In this document: one piece after another, positions 1-13,395 of the stretch | How positions within the stretch are numbered: the first letter of the stretch is position 1 | Layout: the number at the start of each line of letters is the position of its first letter | Position numbers and translations under genes: made by a program | The notes under the pieces: model-generated | Told to the model about the DNA's origin: nothing | Seen by the model: only the letters and a program-made list of their open reading frames with translations | Database searches by the model: none | Origin: Serilophus lunatus | Lineage: Eukaryota > Chordata > Aves > Passeriformes > Eurylaimidae | DNA length: 64,000 bases | Reading direction: 5' to 3' | Assembly (NCBI GenBank): GCA_013399895.1 | Contig: VXBA01005714.1 | Location: forward strand, 179,186-243,185

Positions 1-1884
1 AGGCTCCAAAACCTTTAATTTGATCTCTTAGGGTGCAAGTAGATCTTTCTTGTGTTTGGAGGGAGGAAAGAGGAATCATGCTGTTCTTCCCAGTGTCAGT
101 GTGAACGTGGTGCTGGCAGTGGGGACAGCTTGTCCTTGGTGGCTGATGGGAGCTGGAGGGGCTGTGCAGTGGGAGAGGGAGGTGAGTCATCTGAGTACCT
201 CCAGTTGGTCTCCCTGGGAAAGTTGTGCTCTTCTGGGCTTTTCTTGCATGGAAAGACTGGTTATTTTTAATTGTTTTCTCAAGACATGCTCCAGAATCTC
301 TCGTTCTCCCTCAGTATCAGGTGCAGGAAACGGATTCCAGAGGGGTCAGGAGATCCTTGGGCTGATGTTTGAGGAGGTGGGTGCTCAGAGGTTCATCTGG
401 TGCTCCCCTAAAACCTTCGCTGCAGGATCAGGAACAGGCCAAGGTTATTTATCAAGTTATTTATCTTCTCTTCCATGCTCTGTCCGTTCAGGAGTGAGGA
501 CGAAAGGCAGACAGAGTAGTGTAGTTCATCCAAAGGCAGGACAGGAGGCTCTGCATCATCTTTTCCATCATTTCCCAAGATTAAGTCCTGCTAAGGACCA
601 TGACAAACAACCCCCTAGAGTGCTGTTGCTTGATTTTTCTCTCCACTCATGTGTTTTAAACTCCCATATTCTAAACTGAGACATATTTTCTTTCAGAAAA
701 GCAAGTGCTCAGCTAAAACACCCAAACCTCAGCCCTGCAACAATAAATTGGTTCAGAGATCCAGCAGAGAGTGTCCAAATCCAACAAGGATAGAGCTGTC
801 ACTGTTCCTGTCTGGTTACTTGTTCCACAACAAGGTTTAAAATTGGGAAATACAGCTTGTCAGTGGCTTCTGAATAGGCCATTCATTTCTCAGGCAGCTG
901 TATTTCTGCATGGGTACTCTTTTGTCAGGTGGATACAGCTTTGTCAGTCCTTGGATATTGCTGTGATGGGAGCTGGGGGAAAACCTTAGGCAGGCAGCAG
1001 TGAGAAAACCCAGGGATCCCATGGAGTCTGTCCACAATCACTGGGATAAAGGTGAATTGTGATAATTACATCCTTGTTGCTGACAAGGGAAAGCTGTAGC
1101 CAGCAGGTTTATATTGGATTTTACCTTGTAAAAGATTGGCTTTAAACCATCTCGAAGCCAATGGCAAGAAAGATTCCGAAGCTTTTGGCTACAGAGCATC
1201 AGACTCCTGCCAGTACTGCCCAATAAAAGGGAGGAATTTTGAAGTGAAACCTGTAAAAGTTTCTCCCTGTGCCTGCCTGCAAAGTGTCCCTGGGACACAG
1301 CAGGATAACGAGGCCTGGAGCTGTCGGAGCCCAACGTGGTGACACCTCACCAGAGCCTTCTCCTGTCAACAGTGTTCCAGGGGCTGAGGGACTGTCCAAA
1401 AGCAACAGGAAATGGCTCTGGGCTCCCAGACTGTTTGGCAGGATAATCAGGGGCAAAGTGGGGTGAGTTGGGCACCCACAGCCCCCTGGTGTGAGAGTTG
1501 GCTGCAAGGCTCAGGGTGTGGAGATCGGGAGAAGTGAAGTGTCCCAGACCCACAGTGTGGTGTTGGGGTGGAGGGGAGGTGAGAACAGCTCCATTTGGGT
1601 AAAACCATGAGCATTGCCAGGAAAAACAGCTCAATCCCAGCTTTCTGGTTCCTGAGGGGCAGATGCTGCCCAGTGCCCTCCACTGGGACCAGATATGACA
1701 AGGAGAGGAGGTGAGAGCCTTCACCAGGTGTGAGTGTTGCCATTGTCTCCTTCTCCATCAAGAGCAAACCTGGAGGCCATTCCCCAAGGATTTAGGAGTT
1801 ACTTTTTTTCCTTGCTCCCACCAGGCTGTTCAGTGTCACTCCAAGAGCAGCATTGTTCCTGTTGGGCCATAAAACCCTGCACAA

Positions 1885-2065
1885 CAGAATCATGGAATCC
1901 TGGAATGGTTTGGGTTGGAAGGGACCATACATACCATGTCACATGAGCAGGGACATCTTCTCTAGACCAGGTTGCTCCAAGTCCCATCCAGTCTGGCCTT
2001 GAACACTTTCAGGGATGAAACATCCACAACTTCTCTGGATGATCTGATCCCACCAACACTCCCCA
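1885..2065 (-). repeat. CR1 LINE, 3' end fragment
   Basis: Reads aatcatggaatcctggaatg, ggtttgggttggaagggacc and then ccaggttgctccaagtccc, the reverse complement of the CR1 3' end. The copy is diverged and 5' truncated. Confidence 0.88.
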
Positions 2066-2687
2066 CTGTTTGTTTTGGGTGAAACAGCTCAAGCAGATTT
2101 CCTGGCCTTGACTTTTGCCACTAACTTTCAACCTTTGGCTGCAAACAAACTGGGCTGCAAACAAACCAGTGCAGCAGCCACAGAAAAGCCCTCCCCAAAC
2201 CTCACTGTCTGTAAGGAAACACCAAATCCCTTTTATAAAACATTCTTAATGGCTTCTTGCTTTCCTTTTCCAACTTCTCAGACTTCCAGTCATCAGTGGC
2301 TTTGCCAGTAGATGGGCACAGCACACACATTTGGAGTTGGGTGCCGTTCAAAGCCAAGACATCAATCCTGTGTGTGTGGGAGGGGTGGGGGGGTCTGAAC
2401 AACATATGGTGAGGAAGATAGAGCAGTGCTAGTCCTGTCTTATCTTGTCTTTCATCCTGGGACACGGCACTGCTCTGCAGAGAGGTCTCACAGAGCCCTC
2501 TTGAGGCAATGGAGCATCATTGTCCATGTGTTCTGGCTGAGGGAGTTGGGGTTGGAAGGTGCCAGGCTGGAGGCAGAGCCCAGTGGGCCTCTGGCTCTTA
2601 TTGTAACCACGGGGCAAAGGGATGTGGGTGCTGCAGGAGAGCTTTGGAAACACCTGTTGACAAGACAGGAAGGTGACCTGTGTCTGT

Positions 2688-2940
2688 GGAATCACAGGAT
2701 CTCCTGAGCTGGAAGGGACCCACATGAGTCATCAAAGTCCAACTCCTGGCCCTGCACAGACACCCCAACAATCCCACCCTGTCCCTGAGAGGATCATCCC
2801 AACCCTCCTGGAGCTCTGGCAGCCTTGGGAAGTGCCCAAACCCTGGGGAGCCTGGGCAGTGCCCAGCCACCCTCTGGGGGAAGAACCTTTCCCTGAGATC
2901 CAACCCAACCCCCTGGCACAGCTCCAGCCATCCCTGAGGG
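2688..2940 (-). repeat. CR1 LINE, 3' end fragment of the 'gctggaagggacccac' subfamily
   Basis: Starts tggaatcacaggatctcctg, agctggaagggacccac, then the typical 'ccctgtccctgagaggatca' and 'cctggggagcctgggcagtg' blocks. The same subfamily recurs at 10905, 14626, 17867 and 35400. Confidence 0.88.
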
Positions 2941-3171
2941 GCTGTCTGTGGTCATGGAGAGCAGAGGTTGGAGCTGCAGACTGGAATGCCACAGGGATGC
3001 TGCTTCCAGATGAATGAGAGCCCTGTCCATATCCAAATCCCTTCAAGGCTTCAATATGTGTTTTTATGGGAATATGAAGCTCCCAACAATCTCCTCAATG
3101 GCTGCTCTGGCTGCTCTTGGCTACAAGAGCTGGCACCTCTGTAGTTAATTCACACAGTCTGTGTAGAATTG

Positions 3172-3430
3172 TGAAATCATGGAATGGTTTGGGTTGGAAG
3201 GGACCTTAAAGCCACCCCCTGCCATGGGCAGGGACACCTCCCACTATCCCAGGTTGCTCCAACCTGGCCTTGGACACTTCCAGGGATGGGGCAGCCACAG
3301 CTTCTCTGGGCAACCTGTGCCAGGGCCTCCCCACCCTCCCAGCCAAGAATTCCTTCCTAGTATCTAATCTTAACCTCTATCAGTTTAAAACCATCATCTC
3401 AAAGCATGTCATTCCCTTTGGAGAATCCTG
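3172..3430 (-). repeat. CR1 LINE, 3' end fragment
   Basis: Contains gaaatcatggaatggtttgg, ccctgccatgggcagggac and cttctctgggcaacctgtgc on the + strand, so the element is on the minus strand. It extends to the 'ccatcatctcaaagcatgtc' region. Confidence 0.9.
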
Positions 3431-6400
3431 TCCCATGGCTGCAGATACAAGGATGAGGAGATGCTGGAGATGCTGGAGCTGCTTTGCAGAGCTGTTCTTT
3501 AGTGATCCCACTCTTCTCACAGGCCAGGAGTAAGATTTAGTGGCAGCACATCTCATTTGTGGCAGGAAATCAGGGTAGCAGGAGGCAGCTGCTGCTGGGA
3601 AACGAGTTTCCAGTCATTAGGATTGGGATCCTGCCCAGCACTTCCATGGGATTAACAGGCAGCTCCAGCTGCACCTCAGACACAACTGGGAATTAGGAGG
3701 TTGCAGGATGCTCTTAGTTAGCAGCAGAAAACTTGGATTTTAAAGGTTAACTGCCTGGTTTGGAATTCCTGGGGTTTTTTTCCCCTCCTGTGCTTTATTT
3801 ATTTATTTTAAGCACTCAAACAGATGAGCAAAGCCAAGTACAAAGAGGAAGGCAGTCCTTGCATTAATCTTCCAGGCAATTTCAGGACATTGGGTGATTT
3901 TGTTATGCATTCATTGCAGCTGACAGTTCTCCAAAGTCTCTGAGAATGTGCCATGACACTGCAGCAACCAGGCAGGAATGTGCACTCCAGAGGTATGAGC
4001 TCAGCCATGCCTTTGGGACAGGGAAAAGGGACACCTGGCAAAGGTATGCCCTGCTCCAGGATGTTTCCAAGTGCCTCTGTGCCACTGAAAGCTGATTCCT
4101 TTTTGTCCCAGACCCAGCTTCACTGATTGCTCTGAGGGAATAATTGCTACTTCTTCAGTTTCCTTAATTCCCAGCTCTGTGATTATCCAGTAGAAGGGCA
4201 GAGTCCTTCATTTGTCCGGGAGAAATGCTGGTGTTAGCCCTGCAGAGCTCTGAAATCACCCCTGAGCACCTCTGGTTTAAACTCAGAAGAGCCCCTGCCT
4301 TGGCTTCCCAGAGGAATTTGCTGAAGTGGATGTTGATACTTGTAATGATTCCACATAAAAGGCTCAATTTACATCAAATGGCACTAGAAATGTTATTTTA
4401 TATTCACTTCTCAGAAGAGAAGTACAAATTACTATTTGTTCCAAGCTATTGCTGTTCAAAGAGCTTTTAATTGCTTTTCTGATCCTTCATCCATGGCGTG
4501 TTTTGTTGGGAGCAGCTGCCTTTGGAGCAGGTTGGAGCTGACCTTGAGGGACACCCAGTGGTCCATGGCTTGTCAGAATAAGAGAAGTATTGGTTTTGAA
4601 TAGCACATTTTGTTATTCTGGAGTAATTCTGTGTGATTTAAAGTAGCAGCTCACTTCTCTAGTGACGTCCTAGTTTAGCATTTGTCAATTTTGGCTGGAA
4701 AAATTGCTTTGGATTGGAAAGCTCAGCACTTCCTCAGAAAGCAGAGGAGAATCTTTCAGCAGTTTGAAGCAAATTGCTTAAATTCCTTTTGAGTTGTGAG
4801 TCAATAAAATGATCTGAGTTTCCTACTTTCAGCTGGCAAAACTTGTTCACTCTTCCACATTTCTGCAGGGTCCAATTTTAAGAACTCACACACTGGCTGG
4901 ACTTGAAGAAAACAGATTCCAACCTGGGATGTGAAAACTCATCCCAACATGTTTGTACTTACTGTATAAATGATGTGAGACTTGTTCTGCCCTTAGTAGT
5001 CCTTTGGTTTATGTGTTTGGGCTGTGTCAGGTGCATCCCAAGTTGTCCTTTCCCTGCTCCCTCTCCAAGGTCCCAGTGAGTGGATGGATGACTTTCCCCA
5101 AGCCATGGTTTGGTCTGTGGAGAACACACACTGTGATGGAACTGTGGCTTTTTCACCGACTTGTGATAACCTGAATTGTGTCTCCACCTCTTGGAAAGGG
5201 AAGAGAAGGGCTTGGTGAACTTGAGGAAGAGAGGAGTGTTTTCCACCTTTTATGTTCCAAGATTTTACCATGTTTTTAGTGCTCTCCAAGCCCCTTTTCT
5301 TCACAGACACTGCCAGGTCAGTACCAGTTTGAGGATCTCTGCACAGTTCAGGCTGCAAAGCTGCTCAGACCCAGCAGCATTTACACCTGGCAAGGCACCA
5401 TTCCCACATTGGAGGGAATCAGGGATCAGAGACAAGTATGAACTGATGGCAAATATCCTCAGGTGTCCTGGCTCAGGGTTGGAACATTGTCTGCTGGGCC
5501 TGAGCTGTCATTGCAAAGGGTAAATCCTGCCATGAAAAGTGTTCCTGGAGCCTCCTCTCTCTTTTACTCTTCTCTAATATAACTGACTCCTCCTCTGCTC
5601 TGTTTTCCTTCTGTTGGATCATATGTTCTTGGTATATTTTTTTTTACTATATAAGGGAAAGCATATGAGATCCTTCCATTCCTCTGCCTCCAAGCAGACA
5701 GGAACAGCACCTCTCCAGTGCAGAAACTGAGGGTAATAACTCACTGGAGTGCTGACATCCTGAGCAGTCAGGGGAGAGGCAGAACAACAGGGGAGTTTGC
5801 AGTCTGAGCTGGTTCCTATAGATGTGCTCATAGCCTGGGGAATAATTCAGATATTCCCTGTGGAACTGTAGGCACGTTTTCCCACCAGTTCCTTCCCCCC
5901 ACTTATGCCATTAGTTGCTCTCTGTGGTGAGGAATTGGCCAGATAAATCACATCTGCTCTCTGCAAGCAGGTGACAGCAAGAGCCTTCCCAGCACAAACT
6001 GGGGATCTGCTCCCACCAGTTCCAGCCCCACGGGGTGCAGGACCCAGCAGATGTGTTTCTTCCCTCTGGGTCACACAATGATTCGGCTCAGACACTCTGA
6101 GTGCCCTGCAAGGCTCCTGAGCCCTGCAAAGCCCACGTGATGGCCCTGGGAGATGGAGAATGCAGCCAGATTGTTTGCATTTTCCTGGCAGGTAAAATAA
6201 ACCAAGTGTGGTACATCCCTGAGAATGAAAGCAGAGTGCACTTGGCAGCTGCATTTCATCAGGAATGTGTGGAAATCACAGCCATGGGCAGCCACTTCCA
6301 ATCTTGGGTGACAGTGGCTCTGATGTGCTCCAGGACAGGGGGGTTTGGCACAGCTGGGCAGAGGGACACCAGGATGGGAGGGGGCCTGTGAGGAGGAAAG

Positions 6401-7024
6401 TAGAGTTTCCAAACAGAGAGGGGTGTTGTGCTCAGGCTGTGCCTTCCTGCTGGCTGCCAGCTCAGTTCTTTTCATCTGCTTTGTGAGAGGAGCTTGGCTT
6501 TGATCAGGGGCTCCAGAGCAAGTCCCTTGTCTGAGCCATGACAAGGTCCAAGTTCAGGGAACAGTCTGAGTGTGTGAAACAATCAGCAGCTCCAGAGACG
6601 TCCTTGTGCCTTCAGACAACGTGCAGAGCCCGAGCTGGGTCCCAAGCACATGGAACAGCTTCCCAACTGCCTCCATGGAAGGCTGCTGAGCAGGGACAGG
6701 AGAGAGGGAATTGTAAAAGACTCAAACAACCAGACAAGCAGGGCAGGAAAACGTGCTGAGGCTTCTTGGCAAGGCTTGGAGAGGATCCTGACCTGGAGTG
6801 GTGGGAAGCAAGGAATGGTTTGGATTGACTCAGGAGGGATTCAGCTGCTGGTCTTCCAGAAATATCCCTGGGAGCTGAGGATGTCTCTGTTTCCTTTACA
6901 CTTCCCCAGCCTGTCTGCACCTACCTTTTGTTTCCTTGGGTGTTTGGTCTGTAAGACAAGGATTGCATTTTGCTCTGTGCACATCAACCTGCCCAGTGAG
7001 GCTCCCAGGCAGGGCCTGCTGGAT
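3431..7024. other. Unique intronic stretch of intron 9
   Basis: About 3.6 kb without any CR1, tandem repeat, RNA gene or coding signal that I can recognise. Confidence 0.7.
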
Positions 7025-7247
7025 GTGTCAGGTTGGATATTAGGGAAATTTTCTTCACTGAAAGAGTGGTGAAACATTGGCACAGGCTGCCCAGGGCGGT
7101 GGTGGGGTCACCAGCCCTGGAAGGGTTCAAAAAACAAGTGGATATGGCAATTTGGGATATGATTTAGTGGGCTGGTGGTGTTTGGTCAAACGTTGGACTT
7201 GATGATCTTGGAGACTTTTTCCAACCTTAATGATTCTGTGATTTCAT
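7025..7247 (+). repeat. CR1 LINE, 3' end fragment, plus strand
   Basis: The + strand shows ggttggatattagggaaatt, caggctgcccagggcggtgg and ttggacttgatgatcttgga, ending ccttaatgattctgtgattt, which is the CR1 3' tail. Confidence 0.85.
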
Positions 7248-7316
7248 GTTATTACAAGTAATAATCACAGTGGGAATGGGAACAGAGCACTGGAGCTCTC
7301 CTGGCACCAGTTCATA

Positions 7317-7535
7317 TCATAGAATCACAAAATCATAGAATGGTTTGGGTTAAAAACCATCCTTAAAGACCATCCAGTTCCACCCCCTGCCATGGGCAGG
7401 GCACTTCCCACTGTCCCAGGCTGCTCCAGCCTGGCCTTGGACACTCCCAGGGATGGAGCAGCCACAGCTTCTCTGGGCACCCTGTGCCAGGGCCTGCCCA
7501 CCCTCACAGAGAGGAATTTCTTCATAATATGCCTG
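7317..7535 (-). repeat. CR1 LINE, 3' end fragment, minus strand
   Basis: Begins tcatagaatcacaaaatcat, then agaatggtttgggtt and ccctgccatgggcagggc. It lies tail to tail with the plus-strand copy that ends about 70 bp upstream. Confidence 0.9.
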
Positions 7536-10284
7536 GAAGTTGCAGGAAGACTCTGGAACTGAGTTTCGAGCCCAAATTCAAAGCAAATGCAGCAGGAATG
7601 GACACAAGGGCTGTACCTGGTGGGGCTGTGCCCATGGATTGGGGATTCCCAACTGTGAGGAAACAAAGGGAACAGCCACGTTTCATTTCATACTTTTGTG
7701 CTTTCCCAGCCATTCCCTGTGGGTGATTGTTTTCTCTGCAGACCTGGACAACACAGAAGGGCTTAAAACCAGATTTAACTGAGAAAAATGTTAGGAAGGT
7801 GTGGGAAAACCAGCCATGCCACACCTGGGAGCAGAGTGGGGTTGTATTTGGAACGATGTATTATGGAAGGATGTCATTATGAAATGGTGGCAACTTAGTG
7901 GGAAAGCTCAGTGTGGAGATTCAGTGGCATTGCTCAGGTGCCCTGTACATTGTCCTTCTGTGGATGCCTTGGAGCTGAGAGGAAAAACCAATTGTTCCCA
8001 TCGCAGGCAGAGGATTAAGGATGCTCAGAGTAGCAATCCAGCTCCTTCCACCGAGGGAGAACCCCCTGCAAGGAGCTAAGCAGGTACATTCAGTGCTGCT
8101 CTCAACCCAAGCCATGAATATCCCTCAGGTTTTAACCAGGATTCTCCACCCAGGATAGTGAGATTTCCCACAATTATGAATGAAGCTTTAAAAGGCTCCT
8201 TGAAAGCTCCTTCTGGGTCTTTGTTACAAGATTGGGATGCTTTTCTAGAAGTGGGTTTGAGAGGTGGGGAGGAGAAAGCTGCATCTGAGAGGAGTGAGAC
8301 TTGCTGGAGAAAGAGGGAGGTTTGGCATTCCTTCCTGCATTCTTTTCAAGCTCTATTTTTGTTTGCTCTGTCTGGTTTACAGCCCTAAAGACAGCCTGAC
8401 TCCCAATTTGGGAAAAACACTGTGCACAGGCCTTGGAGCATCAGAGGTAAAGCTTTTTTAGAGCAGGGAATGGGGCAAAAGCCCACTTGGCTTCTTTCAC
8501 TCATGAAGGCATTTCTCAGGAGTTTTCTCTCCTGCCTGATCCCTGTGCAGATTAACAGCTCCTCTTTCCCTATCCTTGTCTTTTCCTTGTTTAAAACACA
8601 GACAGATCCCAAACTTTTTACTCCAGTGCCCCTGGAGAAAGCAGCAGAAAGAAAAGTAGTTTATTTTATATGCTCCAAAGGGAATTGACTTTGCAGGCAG
8701 ATGGATCCTGTAGTTGCCTGACTCTGGGCATGACTATACATGGATTTGTCTGGGCTTTAGGGATACTTTGGGTTGAGGTGCTTTGTGAAGCCAGAGTGGG
8801 CTGGCTGCTCCTAAAGCTTTACCTGGGGCTTAGTGATGGGATCAGGGGAATAAAGCCCTGGCTCTGTGTTCCCCAGCCATGCCTTGCCCTCAGCTATCCA
8901 GAGCAGACAGGAATTTTACAGCTCCAACCTACCCCAAATCCAATCAATAAAAGGAAATAAATCAAACCACGGGGAGAGGAAGGGATGTGGGAGAGAATCA
9001 CAGTCTTCCTTTTATTCAGGGAGGGTTCAGAGACAGAACATCCACCCTGTGAGCATCGTTTGTCCTGGTCAGCGCTGCTGGGAGTGCAGTTTAAAGTCAT
9101 TTGTGGAAATGAGTTTGAGCCAGAGAGGCCAGAGCAGCGTGGGTTGCTGGGCAATTATCTCCTGCCAATGGCCTGTGTTATGGGGCTGTGCTGCAGAAGG
9201 GCTCTCACTTGTGCTAAAGTCTCCTGAAGCTGCCAGAAGAAGAGATCAGCATCTTGAATGTCTCTGAAGCAGAACCACTGCTCTGGTCTCTTGGTTTGCT
9301 GGCAGGAATCTGCTGCTCTGGGTGCCAAAGCACAAGGGACTGAGCTGCAGAGCGTGGAGGTGCAGGGGGATTCAGTGCCAGGAATGCCAGTTTATGCTGA
9401 GGACTGTCAGGAGCTGTGGATGCCTCTGGAAGCATCTAAAGGCAGAAGTGATGAGGGGATGGCTCCCCACACCCCCTGAGGGTTAGAACCCACCAAAACA
9501 CCTCTCAAAGATATCCAAAAGAGCGTTTTCATCCCACTTCTTCTTCCCTGCCCTTCTTTCCCTAAGTGTGTCCCCTCTTTCCAGGCTGGAATCATGGCAT
9601 TTACATCCCTTCCTTCCCACTGCCAGACCACCAGCACTTCCAGACACCCCCCAGAGAGGCAGCAATCACTCCCTTGCTGCAGTGTGGGGAGTTTGGTGGC
9701 TGAGGATGTTCCTCAGCTGCTTCCTTCCTCAAGCACAGATTTCTCTGTTCCCAAGACTAAGTGTAAGCTGTGACAGAGTGATGGACAGGCAGGCTCAGAC
9801 TGACAGACAGGTGCTGCCACAGGATGGTGGAGCTCATGTTTCTCACCTGAGCTTGCACAAGTCCTTTTGTGTTTCAGAAATGATTTAATGCTCTGGGTTT
9901 CCTCCCACTCCTTTTTCTCCTCCTTGCCAGTCAGTGTGGAATAGCAGAGGGTTTCATACATATTTGAGTTTTTAACTCTGCCATGAAATGTGAAGGCTGT
10001 ATTTATGGCTGCAGCTGTCACTCCTTGGAAAACATGCTCTGAAATGAAGGTTAACAAGTTTGGGCTCTGGGGAAAGCATGTAAAACAGCACTGCAGAAGG
10101 CTTTGTGCCATCACACCCGAGTGAAGAACAGATATTTGCTGAAGTTCCCCAGCCCAAGGTTATTCATCATGATCTGAAGCAAATCCTCTTCTAATTGTAT
10201 ATCCTCGTTTGAAATCCTCGAAACCCCAAATCAAATTCTTTTCCCTTGTATGAAATACACCGAAAATACAGGATGCAGAGCCTG
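7536..10284. other. Unique intronic stretch of intron 9
   Basis: About 2.7 kb without a recognised feature between the CR1 pair and the MIR-like SINE. Confidence 0.7.
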
Positions 10285-10377
10285 GAGGGATGGTTTAATA
10301 GCTAAAGAATCAGGCTGGCACTAACCAGCCTTGCTGCAGCCATATGTTCAAATCCCAGGGGTCACCACTCACCAGGA
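10285..10377 (+). repeat. MIR-like tRNA-derived SINE fragment
   Basis: An A-box-like tggtttaatagctaaag is followed about 50 bp later by a B-box-like gttcaaatcc and then caggggtcaccactcaccag. The layout and the piece after the B box resemble the MIR consensus (gttcgaatcccggctctgcc, then acttactag). The tRNA arms do not pair, so it is not a tRNA gene. A repeat-library alignment is needed. Confidence 0.45.
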
Positions 10378-10904
10378 GGGAGAAGATGCTCCAGACCATT
10401 TATTGTGTGTTCTCTTAAAAAAACAGATGTCCTGATTTCCGTGGCTGGAAGAAGGGATTCTCTGCCCCTTTCCCAGAGATCCTGGGCACGTGGAGCAGTT
10501 CAGTGTCCCCTGATACACCTGCACTGCCCCTGTGTCCCTCCTCCTTCAACTGCACAGGCTGCAGTGTGAAGGCCTGGCTGGTTGATTTTAATGGAGATTT
10601 GCTTAAAGAAGATAAAAGAAAGGTCTTTGTTTGAACAGAACATTGGTCTGACAACTCTTAGATACACTTGGGAAGAGTGCACTTGGTGTAGAAGGGCTTG
10701 TTGGAGGCTTAGGCCTCGTGGCTGTGTCTCTTTAGGGTCACTGCACTCAGGGTTGGGCTCCATGTGGCTCCAGGCAGTTGTGGCAACACCAGATGTGTTC
10801 TGGCCGTGTCCATGGGCATTTCCATGTCTGAGTCAGCCTGGAAAAGAGAAGAATGGAGTGAGACATTGTACCTGTTCACAGCTTCCTTCTGAGGGGCAGC
10901 TCTG

Positions 10905-11166
10905 ATCTCTGCTCTGGTGACCAGGGACAGGACCCTGGAAATGGCTGGAGTTGTGTCAGGGAGGGTGAAGTTGGATCTCAGGGAAAGGTTCTTCCCCCAG
11001 AGGGTGGCTGGGCACTGCCCAGGCTCCCCAGGGTTTGGGCACTTCCCAGGGCTGCCAGAGCTGCAGGAGGGTTGGGATGATCCTCTCAGGCACAGAGTGG
11101 GATTGTTGAAGTTGGACTGGATGACTCTTGTGGGTCCCTTCCAACTCAGGACATCCTATGAATCTG
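10905..11166 (+). repeat. CR1 LINE, 3' end fragment, plus strand
   Basis: Shows agggaaaggttcttccccca, gagggtggctgggcactgcc, then ttggactggatgactcttgt and gggtcccttccaactcagga. Same subfamily as the copies at 2688 and 14626. Confidence 0.88.
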
Positions 11167-11554
11167 TAAGTGGATCCAAACTGGGACCTAACCTGGGTGT
11201 CAGGGAAGCTGAGCACCAGTTCAGATCAGAACTGGGATCCATCAGGACCCTCCAGATGGGATGTGAAAGCTCCGTCTCAAAGATGCAAACGGTGAAGGCA
11301 CCAAGATTGCTGGGCTTGGGCTGTGGGAGAGCTCAGCCATATTTCCAGTAGTCACATCCTTCCTGGTGTGTGCTGGGTTTGTTTCGAAGACTCAAAAATA
11401 GCCTGTGTGGGAAGGTGCAATATTTGGACTCCTTGTGCAGACTAAGGAGGCAGAGCTGCTCTGAGAGGCTTTTGAGAAGCTCTCCATGCCCAGGGATTGC
11501 TGCTGCCTTGTGAATGCTCACATCCTTCCCTCTCCCCCACCAGCTCCGGATGGG

Positions 11555-11705
11555 AATGTCACGGGCTGTTCTCTCCGTGTTAATGCCCCGCTGCCTGCAG
11601 TTAATTAAAGCCTGGCTGATGTGTCACTCTGGGTAATGCCTGTCACCAAAGCTGTAACTCACCCCCCTTCCCCTCAGCTCTGAGTTAACAGGTCTCTAAC
11701 TCACT
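11555..11705. other. Possible conserved noncoding block in intron 9
   Basis: An unusual non-repetitive stretch with cagttaattaaagcctggct, gatgtgtcactctgggtaat and ctgagttaacaggtc. TTAATTAA and GTTAAC are homeodomain/HNF1-like words. The call rests only on composition and appearance; conservation was not tested. Confidence 0.2.
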
Positions 11706-13141
11706 CCTCACGCTCCTCTTGCCCAGGGTTTGCTGCTCTCCCAAGTTTTTTTGTCCAATTCGGCTCCTGGAAAAGGCTGTTCCATTTTTTTAGCATCTCC
11801 ATAGAAACCACTTTGGAGTTGCAGAGTGCAGGGTTTGTGCAAATTTAAAAAGAAAGCCGTGTAATGGTTCAGTTGGATCAGGTTTCGGGCCACTGGTCGC
11901 TCGGAAGGAGTTTGTGTCCAGTGATAAAAGTTGGGAAGGAAAGCAGGGAAGCTCTCAAAGGCTGCAGAGATGCAACAATTTTCTGCCCTCTGAGCTCAGG
12001 ATAAAGCTTTTCTGGTGGCACAGAGTTTATCTGAAGATTGTTTGGAGGGAATACAGACACATTTTTGACTGTTCCATGGAAATCTGGGTAAATTTCTTAC
12101 CTGGGAGGAAACCTGTTGATGTGCAAAGCTCCTTTTTGATGTGCCAGCCCAATCCTTCACCTTGTTAACACACCTGTCTCTGAGTTTGACCTCTCTTAGA
12201 AGGTTTAAATGCAGACAGATTAATGTACTTTTGATGTCTGGGCTAATGAAGTCCTGGGCCTCCTCTGCTTCATTTCCTAGTTCATGGATTGAGGCTCAGC
12301 TCTTGTCAGGAGCAGCCAGGATTGAACCTGGGCCTGAGGGAAAGGTTGACTCAGGGTTGGGTAGTGGGGGCACGTGAGACCAGAGGATGCTTCTCTGTAG
12401 CAATTCCTGCTTCTCTGTCTCTGCACAACCACCTAAGGCAACTTTTAGGTGGGGATGGACTCCAATATTCACAAAAACATCATTAGGCAGCAAAGGAGGA
12501 AAGTCCTTGCCATGTTCAGATGCCCAGAGGTCGGGGGGGTTTAGCAGCACCAGCCAGTCCATGGTCACCAAGGCAATGGCTCATTGCCATGGAAACACTC
12601 CCACCTTCTCAAGCAGGAGCATTTGAGCAAGTCCTGGGGTTTAGCAAATAATTGCTTGAGATCCACTGTGCATCCCACAAATAAAATAATTTGACAGCTT
12701 CCACCATGGTCTGTCTGGTTCGGAGGCCCACGAGGAGGATTTCCACCAGGGCAGAACCATTCCAAGCTCAGTTGCTTTCTCAGAGCTCCCTGTTTGCACA
12801 TGTTGTTGTAGCTTTACTGGTTTATTAAAGCCACTACACAGGAGATTTCATCTGAATTCTCTTTCACTCCCACTCTCTGCAAATTCAACCTCGTGTTGCC
12901 TGTTTCATGTGAGAACTGACATTGCTGCTTGGAGGATCAGTCTGGATTTTTCTTGGAGCTGGATCCTGGTGGAGCCTTGAGGTCTGGTGGGAGCAGAGGG
13001 TCCTGTGAGTCTGCTCCTCGTGGCTCTTGCTGTGGGAGAAGCATCACTTCTGCTACTCAGAGCCATTGCAGGGATGGGAAAAAAGTGCCAGGAGGAAAAC
13101 TTGACTGTGGCATGGAAGGAGGTTGCAAATTAAGTAATTAA

Positions 13142-13395
13142 TAGACTCACAGAATTATTTAAGTTGGAGAAACCTTAAAGATCATTCAATTCCAACCTCC
13201 TGCCATGGGCAGGGACACCTTCCATTATCCCAGGCTGCTCCAACCTGGCCTTGGACACTTCCAGGGATGGGGCAGCCACAGCTTCTCTGGGCACCCTGTG
13301 CCAGGGCCTGCCCACCCTCCTAGGGAAGGATTTCTTCCCAAGATCCCATCTAACTTGGCCTTGAACACTTCCAGTGATGGGGAGTCCAGTGAAAT
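13142..13395 (-). repeat. CR1 LINE, 3' end fragment
   Basis: Contains ctcacagaattatttaagtt, cctgccatgggcagggacac and ccaggctgctccaacctggc on the + strand. The first 30 bp are more diverged than the rest. Confidence 0.88.

Noticed and set aside
50..679. A 209-codon frame at the window start
   Set aside because: No recognisable domain or homology; the composition looks like translated intron.
10285..10377. A tRNA gene
   Set aside because: A- and B-box-like words are present, but the T and acceptor arms do not pair, and the sequence after the B box fits a MIR-type SINE.
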